From the NCBI GenBank assembly GCA_947630315.1, contig CANRHA010000036.1, positions 1-11,611 on the forward strand: 11,611 nt of DNA, read 5' to 3'. The translations under genes and the position numbers were made by a program. Shown here piece by piece: positions 1-5,962 of the stretch; positions within the stretch are counted from its first letter, which is position 1, and each line of letters opens with the position of its first letter. The notes beneath the pieces are model-generated. The model searched no databases. It saw only the letters and a list, made by a program, of their open reading frames with translations, and was not told the DNA's origin. The stretch comes from an uncultured Clostridia bacterium (GTDB taxonomy: Bacteria > Bacillota > Clostridia > Oscillospirales > Ruminococcaceae).

Positions 1-35
1 TCTGTTTTCTGTTTTCTGACATCTGACCTCTGGCA
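1..35 (+). repeat. Heptamer array 1 (5 x 7 nt, TCTGNNN)
   Basis: Five in-phase heptamers all begin TCTG: TCTGTTT, TCTGTTT, TCTGACA, TCTGACC, TCTGGCA. The array starts at the window edge, so more units may lie upstream. It abuts the multi-hairpin element at 36-125 with no spacer. It is one of seven arrays of this kind in the window. Function is unknown. Confidence 0.8.
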
Positions 36-125
36 GGGCGAAGCCCGCCCCGCGCGCCAAGCGCGCGGGGCCCGCGGCAGCTTGCTGCCGCGGCGGCGGC
101 CCTCCGGGCCGCCGGGGCTTCGCCC
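36..125. repeat. GC-rich multi-hairpin element A (outer stem plus three arms)
   Basis: An outer 11-bp perfect stem (36-46 with 115-125, GGGCGAAGCCC) encloses three hairpins. Arm 1 pairs 48-57 with 61-70 (10 bp, loop CAA). Arm 2 pairs 72-81 with 84-93 (10 bp, CCGCGGCAGC). Arm 3 pairs 95-102 with 106-113 (8 bp, loop TCC). Element B at 5740-5846 has the same plan with different arm sequences. The element could act as an extruded DNA cruciform or as folded RNA; the sequence does not say which. No coding potential is apparent. Confidence 0.8.
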
Positions 126-226
126 CGGGCCCCGGCTCAGCACAAAGCCTGCGGGATAGAACGACGTCGCCCAAACCGTAGTCGGGAACAAGGGTAGCGA
201 TTTAGCACAAACTTACAGGCGAGCGC
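126..226. other. Gene-free spacer
   Basis: No convincing ORF or RNA gene is seen. The octamer AGCACAAA occurs twice (around 139 and 205). A short palindrome GAGCGCTC (221-228) borders heptamer array 2 on its left, and a related AAGCGCTT (260-267) borders it on the right. Confidence 0.5.
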
Positions 227-261
227 TCTATCATCTAATATCTAACACCTAACACCTAAAA
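227..261 (+). repeat. Heptamer array 2 (5 x 7 nt, YCTAAYA)
   Basis: Five in-phase heptamers: TCTATCA, TCTAATA, TCTAACA, CCTAACA, CCTAAAA. The array ends five bases before the -35 hexamer of the next gene, so it occupies the position where an UP element or activator site would lie. It has the same length and phase as the other arrays but uses the A-type unit (CTA rather than CTG). Confidence 0.8.
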
Positions 262-265
262 GCGC

Positions 266-294
266 TTGCTTTTCCCTCAAAAATATGCTACAAT
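266..294 (+). promoter_or_regulatory. Sigma-A promoter of the PIN-like gene
   Basis: TTGCTT (266-271), a 17-bp spacer and TACAAT (289-294), with an extended -10 TG at 286-287. The predicted start site is about 301, so the leader is very short (about 16 nt) and begins at the RBS GGAAAGG (301-307). Confidence 0.7.
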
Positions 295-316
295 GTCCGT
301 GGAAAGGACTGATTGA

Positions 317-961
317 ATGTCAAATCTGTTTTCCGGGATCAAAAACGGGAAGAAACTCATCAAGCGGTTCTTTTTGGTCGACTTTGAAAATGTACAGTCT
401 CACGGCCTCGCGGGTCTTTCGGAACTTAAGGACACCGACGCCGTGACGGTATATTTCAGCAAGAATGCCGACAGCATCTCATTTGAGCTTCACATGGCGC
501 TGAACGAATGCAGTGCTAAAACCGAGTTCATCAAGGTTGGCACCGGCGTGAAGAACGCCCTTGACTTCCAGCTTTCCTCTCAGTTGGGCTATATAATCAA
601 CCAGAATATAGTCTCGGGGAACCGCAGCGTCAAGTACTACATAATCTCGATGGACAACGGCTTTACCTGCCTTCGCGATTTCTGGGAAAAGTTCGGCGCA
701 GATGTGAGCATAGTGCGCAGCATAGCAAACGTAGTTGAGCCCCGCGACGGCGACCCTTACGCCGAGGTGTTCAACGAGCTTATGCTGAGCGAAACCGATG
801 AGGCCGCCGTCACTCAGGCTATCGAGTCGTGCCCCACAACCGCTGATCTGCACAACAGACTGCAGTCTATCCTTAAAGATCCCAAAAAAGTCACCGAAGT
901 ATATCACGCTATAAAGCCGATCTTCGGAAAAGACTCAGAAAAGGCCGGCGAATGCGCCTGA
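317..961 (+). CDS. PIN/NYN-like domain protein, putative RNase
   Basis: A 214-residue protein. Residues 17-137 look like a PIN/NYN-type nuclease fold: strand 1 ends in VDFEN (D22, E24), then a helix and strand VTVYFS (43-48), NALDFQL (D83), and strand YYIISMDNGF (D113) followed by LRDFWEKFGADVSIV. Three or four acidic residues at these positions are the usual metal-binding set of the superfamily. Residues about 148-204 form a separate helical tail of unknown role. There is no signal peptide or membrane segment. The start is fixed by GGAAAGG at 301-307. It is the only plus-strand gene here, is monocistronic between its own promoter and terminator, and has no antitoxin-like partner. RNase activity is inferred from the fold; the substrate is unknown. 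Confidence 0.7.
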   Translation: MSNLFSGIKNGKKLIKRFFLVDFENVQSHGLAGLSELKDTDAVTVYFSKNADSISFELHMALNECSAKTEFIKVGTGVKNALDFQLSSQLGYIINQNIVSGNRSVKYYIISMDNGFTCLRDFWEKFGADVSIVRSIANVVEPRDGDPYAEVFNELMLSETDEAAVTQAIESCPTTADLHNRLQSILKDPKKVTEVYHAIKPIFGKDSEKAGECA

Positions 962-969
962 CCTTTTGC

Positions 970-1014
970 CGCCGCTCAGCCAGGGCAAGCGTCCGAGCCG
1001 AGCGGCGTTTTTTT
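970..1014 (+). terminator. Intrinsic terminator of the PIN-like gene
   Basis: An 8-bp GC stem (CGCCGCTC 970-977 with GAGCGGCG 1000-1007) is followed by seven T residues (1008-1014). It begins 9 nt after the stop codon. Confidence 0.85.
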
Positions 1015-1021
1015 CCATAAA

Positions 1022-1045
1022 GAAAACCCGCCCCCTCTTGGGAGC
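1022..1045 (-). terminator. Probable intrinsic terminator after the trxB-like gene
   Basis: Read on the minus strand, GCTCCC-AAGA-GGGGGC forms a 6-bp stem with one T-G pair, followed by GGG and a T-rich tail (TTTTCTTT). It sits about 36 nt past the reductase stop, back to back with the convergent terminator of the PIN-like gene. The stem is short, so the call is moderate. Confidence 0.5.
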
Positions 1046-1080
1046 GAGCCTTCCACAATATAGTAAATGAATCGGGGGGT

Positions 1081-1986
1081 CTACTTTTTTGAATCGAGAT
1101 ACCTGCACGCCGCAAGCGCCGCCACCGAGCCGTCGGCACAGGCGGTCGTCACCTGTCTCACGGTTTTTTTGCGGCAGTCTCCGGCCACAAATATTCCCGC
1201 CGATCTCGTAACGCAGCTCTCGTCAGAATCAGCGTAGCCTAAGCCGTCAAGGTCTATAAGTTCGCTGAAGATCTCGTTTTTCGGTTCAAGCCCTATGGCC
1301 ACAAACAGCCCGTCAAGCGGTATTTTCACGCTTTTGCCCCTGCGGTTTATGATAACCCCGTCAAGAGCTTTTTCGCCGGTGAATCCCGTAACCACCGAAT
1401 CGGTTATTATCTCGATATTCTCTCTTTCGGCGACCTGATTTTTAAGGGCTTCCTCGCCGGTGAGGCCGGGCAGATTCTGTATAATGATCACCTTTTTGCA
1501 AAGCCCCGAGAGCAAAAGCGCCTCCTGTAAGCCCGAGTTTCCCCCGCCTACAACGCCTACCGTCTTTCCCTGATAGAACGCGCCGTCGCATACCGCGCAG
1601 AAGGATATCCCCTCGCCGATATATCTGTCTTCGCCCTCGACGCCCAATTTCCTGTGGGCGGCCCCCGCGGCGATTATCACAGCCTTGGCCTGATAATTTC
1701 CGTCGTCCGTGACGACCGTTTTTACGTCTCCGTCCTCGATTTTAAGAACCTCCGCCGGCAGAAGCTCGGCGCCGAGGTCGGCCGCCTGATCGACAAGCTT
1801 GGCCGCAAAATCGTTGCCCGAGGCCGGGGGCTGACCGGGAATATTTTCAACGCGGGGCGAAAAGGTTATCTGCCCGCCGAAGGAATCCTTCTCGATAAGC
1901 AGCACCGTTTTATCCGCCCGCCTTGCGTAGACCGCCGCCGTCAGTCCGGCGGGGCCTGCGCCTACGATTGCTATGTCGTATATCAT
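1081..1986 (-). CDS. trxB: Thioredoxin-reductase-like flavoprotein
   Basis: A 301-residue FAD disulfide reductase, usual length for low-Mr thioredoxin reductases. Visible motifs are the FAD-binding GAGPAG (9-14), redox-active CAVC (130-133), second dinucleotide motif GGGNSG (147-152) and C-terminal FAD motif GDCRKK..RQV (269-279). After strand VIIIQ (166-170), where NADPH-specific enzymes carry HRR..R for the 2'-phosphate, this protein reads QNLPGLTGEE. Cofactor choice may therefore not be NADPH. It should pass electrons to a redoxin, and the obvious partner is the CPNC domain fused to NrdD. The gene starts 13 bp after the nrdD stop, with GGAG at 1994-1997, so it is co-transcribed. The symbol denotes family membership, not proven specificity. 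Confidence 0.85.
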   Translation of the reverse strand: MIYDIAIVGAGPAGLTAAVYARRADKTVLLIEKDSFGGQITFSPRVENIPGQPPASGNDFAAKLVDQAADLGAELLPAEVLKIEDGDVKTVVTDDGNYQAKAVIIAAGAAHRKLGVEGEDRYIGEGISFCAVCDGAFYQGKTVGVVGGGNSGLQEALLLSGLCKKVIIIQNLPGLTGEEALKNQVAERENIEIITDSVVTGFTGEKALDGVIINRRGKSVKIPLDGLFVAIGLEPKNEIFSELIDLDGLGYADSDESCVTRSAGIFVAGDCRKKTVRQVTTACADGSVAALAACRYLDSKK

Positions 1987-1999
1987 TATTTTTCTCCGA

Positions 2000-4363
2000 T
2001 CACGCGCTTACCGTGGTTCTCTTTCTTATTTCGCCGAGGCCGACAAGCTTTTCAAACTGTCCGTCTCTTACAATAACCATGGTCGGGGCGTTGCGGATAT
2101 CAAATTCCTCGCAGAGGTCGCGGTTGTCGGTCGCAAGAAGCGTTTCATACTTGTAGCCCTGCTTATCCAAAAGCAGCTTCGCGGTCTTGCAGTTCGGGCA
2201 GGTGGCGCTTGTAAAGAGGTAGGAACCGTCGGGGAGCGAAGCCCTGTTCTCCGAGGGCATCTCTACCTTGGATTCTACGCCGTTTCTGCGCAGAACGGAT
2301 CTCGAAATATTGTAGGTCTTGCGCTCCTTGTATTCCTGGACCTTGCCGTCGTTCCAGTTCTGAACGGGGCGGTAGTAGCCGGTGATTCGGCTGTAGGTCT
2401 CGGTTGGTTCGCCACAGTGAGGGCAGACCTTCTGCTCGCCGGTGAGGTAGCCGTGGTTGCGGCATACCGAATAGGTCGGGCTCATCGTGTAGTAAGGCAG
2501 CTTGTAGTTTTCGGCGATCTTTCTTACAAGGTTCGCGGCGGATTTCCAATCGGGGAGCTTCTCACCTAAGAAGGCGTGGAAAACGGTGCCCGAGGTGTAA
2601 AGGGTCTGAAGCTCGTCCTGAATGTCGAGCGCCGAGAAGATGTCCTCGGTGTAGCTTACCGGCAGATGAGAGGAGTTGGTGTAGTAAGGCGTACCGTCAG
2701 AGGCGGTGATGATGTCGGGGTACTTCTCCTTGTCGTGCTTTGCAAGGCGGTACGAGGTGGATTCGGCCGGGGTAGCCTCAAGGTTGTAGAGGTCGCCGTA
2801 GAGTTCCTGATAGTCGGAAAGGCGCTCGCGCATATGGTTCAGAACGTCCTTGGTGAACTTCTGGGCGCGCTCGTCTACAAGGCTGCACCCGAGCCACTTT
2901 GCGTTGAGGCAGCACTCGTTCATGCCGACAAGACCGATGGTGGAGAAGTGATTGTCAAGGGTGCCGAGGTATCTCTTGGTGTAGGGGTAAAGTCCGGCGT
3001 CAAGAAGCTTTGTGATGACGGTCCTCTTGATCTTAAGGGAGCGGGCCGAAAGGTCCATGAGCTTGTCGAGGCGCTCGTAAAATTCCTTTTCGTCCTTGGA
3101 AAGATAGGCGATCTTCGGCATGTTTATAGTTACAACGCCGATGGAGCCGGTGGACTCGCCGCTTCCGAAGAATCCGCCCGATTTCTTTCTGAGTTCGCGG
3201 AGGTCGAGCCTCAGACGGCAGCACATGCTTCTTACATCGGAAGGCTCCATGTCGGAGTTGATGTAGTTGGAGAAGTAGGGTGTGCCGTACTTTGCGGTCA
3301 TCTCAAACAAAAGCTTGTTGTTCTCGGTCTCGGACCAGTCGAAATCGGAGGTTATGGAGTAGGTGGGTATCGGGTACTGGAAGCCGCGGCCGTTGGCGTC
3401 GCCCTCTATCATTATCTCGATGAAAGCTTTATTTACCATATCCATCTCGGGCTTGCAGTCTTTATAGCAGAAATCCATCTCCTTGCCGCCGACTATGCAG
3501 GGCAGATCGGCGAGGTCCGAAGGAACCGTCCAGTCGAGGGTGATGTTTGAGAACGGAGCCTGAGTTCCCCAGCGGGACGGGGTGTTTACGCCGTATACAA
3601 AGCTCTGGATGCACTGTTTTACTTCTTTATATGAGAGGTTATCTACTTTTACGAAAGGAGCAAGGTAGGTATCGAAGCTGGAGAACGCCTGAGCGCCGGC
3701 CCATTCGTTCTGCATGATGCCGAGGAAGTTTACCATCTGGTTGCAGAGGGTGGAAAGATGGCTCGCGGGGCTTGAGGTTATCTTGCCGTTTATTCCGCCG
3801 AGACCCTCTTTGATGAGCTGCTTGAGCGACCAGCCGGCGCAGTAGCCGGTGAGCATGGAGAGGTCGTGAAGGTGAATGTCGCAGTTGCGGTGGGCGTCGG
3901 CTATCTCCTGGTCGTAGATCTCGGAGAGCCAGTAGTTAGCAGTTATTGCGCCCGAGTTTGAAAGAATGAGGCCGCCTACCGAATATGTTACGGTAGAGTT
4001 CTCCTTTACGCGCCAGTCGTTGATCTGGAGGTAGTCGTCGACTACCTTCTTGTAGTTTACGGCGGTCGCGTTGATGTTTCTGATCTTCTCGCGCTGTTTG
4101 CGGTAAAGGATATAAGCCTTGGCTACGCTGTCGTATCCGCCCTTTATAAGAACGCTCTCGACCGAGTCCTGAATATCCTCAACGGCTATCTTGCCGTCCT
4201 TGATCTTCGGCTCGAAATCGGCCGTTACCTTAAGCGCCAGAAAATCTATAACGTCCTGATTGTACTGCTTGTCGCAGGCCTTGAACGCTAAAACGATGGC
4301 GTTTGAAATTTTCGAGATGTTGAAGTCTACGATTTTCCCGTCTCTTTTAATTACCTGATACAT
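2000..4363 (-). CDS. nrdD: Anaerobic ribonucleoside-triphosphate reductase fused to a C-terminal redoxin
   Basis: Class III reductase making dNTPs from NTPs without oxygen; 787 residues, longer than NrdD alone. Order of parts: ATP-cone (about 1-95, starting VIKRDGKIVDF); catalytic barrel with probable active-site C175 in GYCAGWSL; zinc site C634, H637, C647, C650 (one ligand position appears to be His); glycyl-radical loop RITGY with G662; and an extra redoxin domain (about 712-787) with CPNC at 722-725 and the typical TMV segment preceded by P760. The redoxin suggests thiol reduction rather than formate as electron source, as in NrdH/thioredoxin-using NrdD types (inference). AAGGAG lies at 4372-4377. 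Its activase gene is upstream and a reductase gene is 13 bp downstream. An NrdR-type promoter precedes it. Confidence 0.95.
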   Translation of the reverse strand: MYQVIKRDGKIVDFNISKISNAIVLAFKACDKQYNQDVIDFLALKVTADFEPKIKDGKIAVEDIQDSVESVLIKGGYDSVAKAYILYRKQREKIRNINATAVNYKKVVDDYLQINDWRVKENSTVTYSVGGLILSNSGAITANYWLSEIYDQEIADAHRNCDIHLHDLSMLTGYCAGWSLKQLIKEGLGGINGKITSSPASHLSTLCNQMVNFLGIMQNEWAGAQAFSSFDTYLAPFVKVDNLSYKEVKQCIQSFVYGVNTPSRWGTQAPFSNITLDWTVPSDLADLPCIVGGKEMDFCYKDCKPEMDMVNKAFIEIMIEGDANGRGFQYPIPTYSITSDFDWSETENNKLLFEMTAKYGTPYFSNYINSDMEPSDVRSMCCRLRLDLRELRKKSGGFFGSGESTGSIGVVTINMPKIAYLSKDEKEFYERLDKLMDLSARSLKIKRTVITKLLDAGLYPYTKRYLGTLDNHFSTIGLVGMNECCLNAKWLGCSLVDERAQKFTKDVLNHMRERLSDYQELYGDLYNLEATPAESTSYRLAKHDKEKYPDIITASDGTPYYTNSSHLPVSYTEDIFSALDIQDELQTLYTSGTVFHAFLGEKLPDWKSAANLVRKIAENYKLPYYTMSPTYSVCRNHGYLTGEQKVCPHCGEPTETYSRITGYYRPVQNWNDGKVQEYKERKTYNISRSVLRRNGVESKVEMPSENRASLPDGSYLFTSATCPNCKTAKLLLDKQGYKYETLLATDNRDLCEEFDIRNAPTMVIVRDGQFEKLVGLGEIRKRTTVSA

Positions 4364-4462
4364 TGTTTTTGCTCCTTTTCGATTATTTTTTATATGAAAT
4401 GAAGTTGAATCCGGACAGTTTAAACGCCTCCCGGGGTCTCTGCCGAAAAAGCGGCTTCATCT

Positions 4463-4491
4463 AATATACCGCGTATCTTGGTAAAAGTCAA
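4463..4491 (-). promoter_or_regulatory. Sigma-A promoter of nrdD
   Basis: On the minus strand, TTGACT (4486-4491), a 17-bp spacer and TATATT (4463-4468). The predicted leader is about 90-95 nt. Its spacer holds the degenerate second NrdR box, and the strong box lies 8 bp upstream of the -35, so a bound repressor would cover the promoter. Confidence 0.75.
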
Positions 4492-4515
4492 GCCCATATA
4501 TACAAGATATTGTGT
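4468..4515. promoter_or_regulatory. Tandem NrdR boxes (one strong, one degenerate)
   Basis: Box 1 (4500-4515), read on the minus strand, is ACACAATATCTTGTAT. It matches the NrdR consensus ACACWATATATWGTGT at 14 of 16 positions. Box 2 (4468-4483) matches only about 8 of 16, but it is separated by exactly 16 bp. The centres are therefore 32 bp apart, the three-turn spacing known for NrdR box pairs. Box 1 begins 9 bp after the nrdG stop. NrdR represses ribonucleotide reductase genes when dATP is plentiful. Its gene is not in this window. Confidence 0.75.
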
Positions 4516-4523
4516 TTTATGGC

Positions 4524-5216
4524 TCAGATTCCTCTCAATTCTACCTTTTCAATATATTTCATCGCAATTTTTTGTAGGTTTTCCATAAAAGCGCCGTCAG
4601 GCTCGGTGAATCCCCCGCCTATTAGGTCTCCGGAATCCTTAAAACGCTGGATATAGTACCTCTTTGCCCCGCTGAGCCACTCCCCTATCTGCTCCATGTC
4701 CTCGGGGGTGTGAAGCTCGGGCATGACCGTTGTGCGGAACTCGGCGTCTACAGCGCCGCTCTTTAAGAACTCGACGCTTTCCTCTATCGGCGAGATGTCA
4801 AAATCCTTAAGGCCGACCGTTTCGGCGTATTTGGGCTTTGAATTTTTTATGTCCATCGCCACGCTGTCGCAGAGGCCGCCGAACACCGCCCTGCGGAGTT
4901 TTTCGGGGAAGCTGCCGTTGGTGTCGAGCTTTACGAGGTAGCCGAGATCCTTGAGCTGCTTCATGAAATCGAAAACGCTCTCGTTCATAAGCGGTTCGCC
5001 GCCGGTCACGCAAACGCCGTCGAGCATTCCCCTGCGCTTTTTAAGGTAGTCGATAATATCCGATTTTTCGAGCCTGTCGGCGAGGTTTATGCGGGTCACA
5101 AGCGAGGCGTTGTGGCAGAACGGGCAGCGGAAGTTGCAGCCGGCGGTAAAAACCGTTGCCGCGCATTTTCCGGGGTAGTCAAGAAGTGTGAGCTTCTGAA
5201 AGCCGTGAATTTCCAT
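4524..5216 (-). CDS. nrdG: Anaerobic NrdD activating enzyme, radical SAM (NrdG2 type)
   Basis: A 230-residue radical SAM protein that generates the glycyl radical on NrdD. The [4Fe-4S] motif CNFRCPFC gives C27, C31 and C34. The SAM-contact motif GGEP lies at 72-75. The N-terminus (GFQKLTLLDYPGKCAATVFTAGCN-type) is typical of the NrdG2 subgroup. A longer frame opens at 5339, but AAGGAGCG at 5223-5230 and the consensus promoter at 5277-5305 fix the start at the ATG at 5216. The nrdD promoter lies in the 160-bp gap downstream, with no terminator seen in between. The two genes can therefore be read together from the strong nrdG promoter, with extra regulated initiation for nrdD. Confidence 0.93.
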   Translation of the reverse strand: MEIHGFQKLTLLDYPGKCAATVFTAGCNFRCPFCHNASLVTRINLADRLEKSDIIDYLKKRRGMLDGVCVTGGEPLMNESVFDFMKQLKDLGYLVKLDTNGSFPEKLRRAVFGGLCDSVAMDIKNSKPKYAETVGLKDFDISPIEESVEFLKSGAVDAEFRTTVMPELHTPEDMEQIGEWLSGAKRYYIQRFKDSGDLIGGGFTEPDGAFMENLQKIAMKYIEKVELRGI

Positions 5217-5237
5217 TTGAATCGCTCCTTGTTTATT

Positions 5238-5270
5238 ATTCCCGGCGGGGAAAAATATTTCCGCGGGAAT
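5238..5270 (-). promoter_or_regulatory. Stem-loop at the predicted 5' end of the nrdG transcript
   Basis: ATTCCCG (5238-5244) pairs with CGGGAAT (5264-5270). Three further inner pairs follow a one-base bulge, and the loop is A/T-rich. The predicted transcription start (about 5270-5271) falls on the first base of the stem. The mRNA would begin inside a hairpin, which could stabilise it, or the palindrome may be an operator over +1. Confidence 0.55.
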
Positions 5271-5276
5271 GTCTTG

Positions 5277-5305
5277 ATTATACACCCGAATTTTGGGCTT
5301 GTCAA
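5277..5305 (-). promoter_or_regulatory. Consensus sigma-A promoter of nrdG
   Basis: On the minus strand, TTGACA (5300-5305), 17 bp, TATAAT (5277-5282): a perfect match. The -35 sits in CCCCTTGACAA, the same 11-mer as at the two other perfect promoters in this window. No NrdR box overlaps it. Confidence 0.9.
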
Positions 5306-5309
5306 GGGG

Positions 5310-5520
5310 TTCAGACACAAAATGTTGTGGTTTGAGCAAAATTTTTTACGAGAATTTGTGTTTTGTAAAGTGGTTTGCCTTCCCGGAAGGAAGCGTCTTT
5401 ACATGACAGCTTGAGGAAAATTTTAGGGAAATTGAGTGGGAAGGGATTTGACTTTACATGGAAGTAGATTGGAGACGATAGGGCAAGAGACATGGCAAGT
5501 GCAAAGGCTTTACAGGACAT
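5310..5520. other. Gene-free stretch with a nested inverted repeat
   Basis: No supported gene. GTAAAG (5365-5370) and CTTTAC (5397-5402) flank CCTTCC-C-GGAAGG (5378-5390), giving a nearly symmetrical dyad. CTTTACATG recurs around 5452-5460. A 26-codon plus-strand frame starting near 5492 lacks an RBS and is not called. Confidence 0.45.
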
Positions 5521-5547
5521 AAAAATAAACGCCGCAATACTGCGACG
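5521..5547 (-). terminator. Terminator-like hairpin, minus strand
   Basis: Minus strand: CGTCGCA-GTAT-TGCGGCG (7 bp, one G-T pair) followed by TTTATTTTTA. It is about 415 nt past the flippase-like gene, which already has a terminator at 5874-5903. It is either a backup or the end of an unrecognised short transcript. Confidence 0.6.
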
Positions 5548-5708
5548 TGCGGGATGCTGTAAGATTAGATGATGGAAGAGGGAACGTTCTGCCGAAGGCT
5601 TGCGTGAAGATGAGGGCGAGGGGCATGCCGAGAGTCTCTGCCACCGTTGCCGCAACCTTCTGCGCATAACGCAAGGATTCTGCAAGCCGCCGCCCTTGTT
5701 CGCCCGGG

Positions 5709-5743
5709 TCTGGCTTCTGATTTCTGCCCTCTGTTCTCTGCCG
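5709..5743 (+). repeat. Heptamer array 3 (5 x 7 nt, TCTGNNN)
   Basis: TCTGGCT, TCTGATT, TCTGCCC, TCTGTTC and TCTGCCG, all in phase. The last unit overlaps the outer arm of multi-hairpin element B. This repeats the array-then-element order seen at 1-125. Confidence 0.8.
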
Positions 5744-5846
5744 AGGCCCGGGCGAAGCCCGCCCCGCGCTTAAGCGCGGGGCCAGCGCGCCGCAGGCGCG
5801 CTGCGGCGGCCCGGAGGGCCGCCGGGGCTTCGCCCGGGGTCTCGGC
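5740..5846. repeat. GC-rich multi-hairpin element B
   Basis: The outer stem is GCCGAG/CTCGGC (5740-5745 with 5841-5846) plus a 14-bp perfect stem (5747-5760 with 5825-5838). Arm 1 is a perfect 20-nt palindrome (5762-5781, centre CTTAAG). Arm 2 pairs 5783-5791 with 5795-5803 (CAGCGCGCC, loop GCA). Arm 3 pairs 5805-5812 with 5816-5823 (GGCGGCCC, loop GGA). The plan matches element A. The outer core and arm 3 stem are identical, while arm 2 differs on both sides with pairing kept. Long frames across it are composition artefacts. Confidence 0.8.
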
Positions 5847-5873
5847 AGGAACAGCAGCCCCCGCCAAGCAGGC

Positions 5874-5903
5874 AAAAAAGCTCCCGGCCACCGCAGCGGC
5901 CGG
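5874..5903 (-). terminator. Intrinsic terminator of the glycan operon
   Basis: Minus strand: an 8-bp stem made by 5896-5903 and 5884-5891 (CCGGCCGC pairing with GTGGCCGG, one G-T pair), loop of four, then GAGC and six T residues. It lies about 60 nt after the flippase-like gene stop. Confidence 0.75.
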
Positions 5904-5962
5904 ATAAAAAGCACAGATTCCGATCTCATAAGCCAACGGGTTCCGATCTTGCGTCATCCCCT

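Noticed and set aside
2576..3550. 324-codon plus-strand open frame
   Set aside because: It is antisense to nrdD, has no RBS and its translation has no recognisable domain. It arises from codon bias of the real gene.
5224..5339. Longer nrdG start at 5339
   Set aside because: It would place the perfect promoter inside the coding region. The ATG at 5216 has an AAGGAG box and the family's usual N-terminus.
5485..5571. 26-codon plus-strand peptide starting near 5492
   Set aside because: No promoter or convincing RBS, and it overlaps the minus-strand terminator hairpin.
36..5846. Elements A and B as tRNA or rRNA fragments
   Set aside because: No T-loop TTCGAATC-like sequence, CCA end or conserved tRNA positions; the three arms are almost all G/C with tiny loops.
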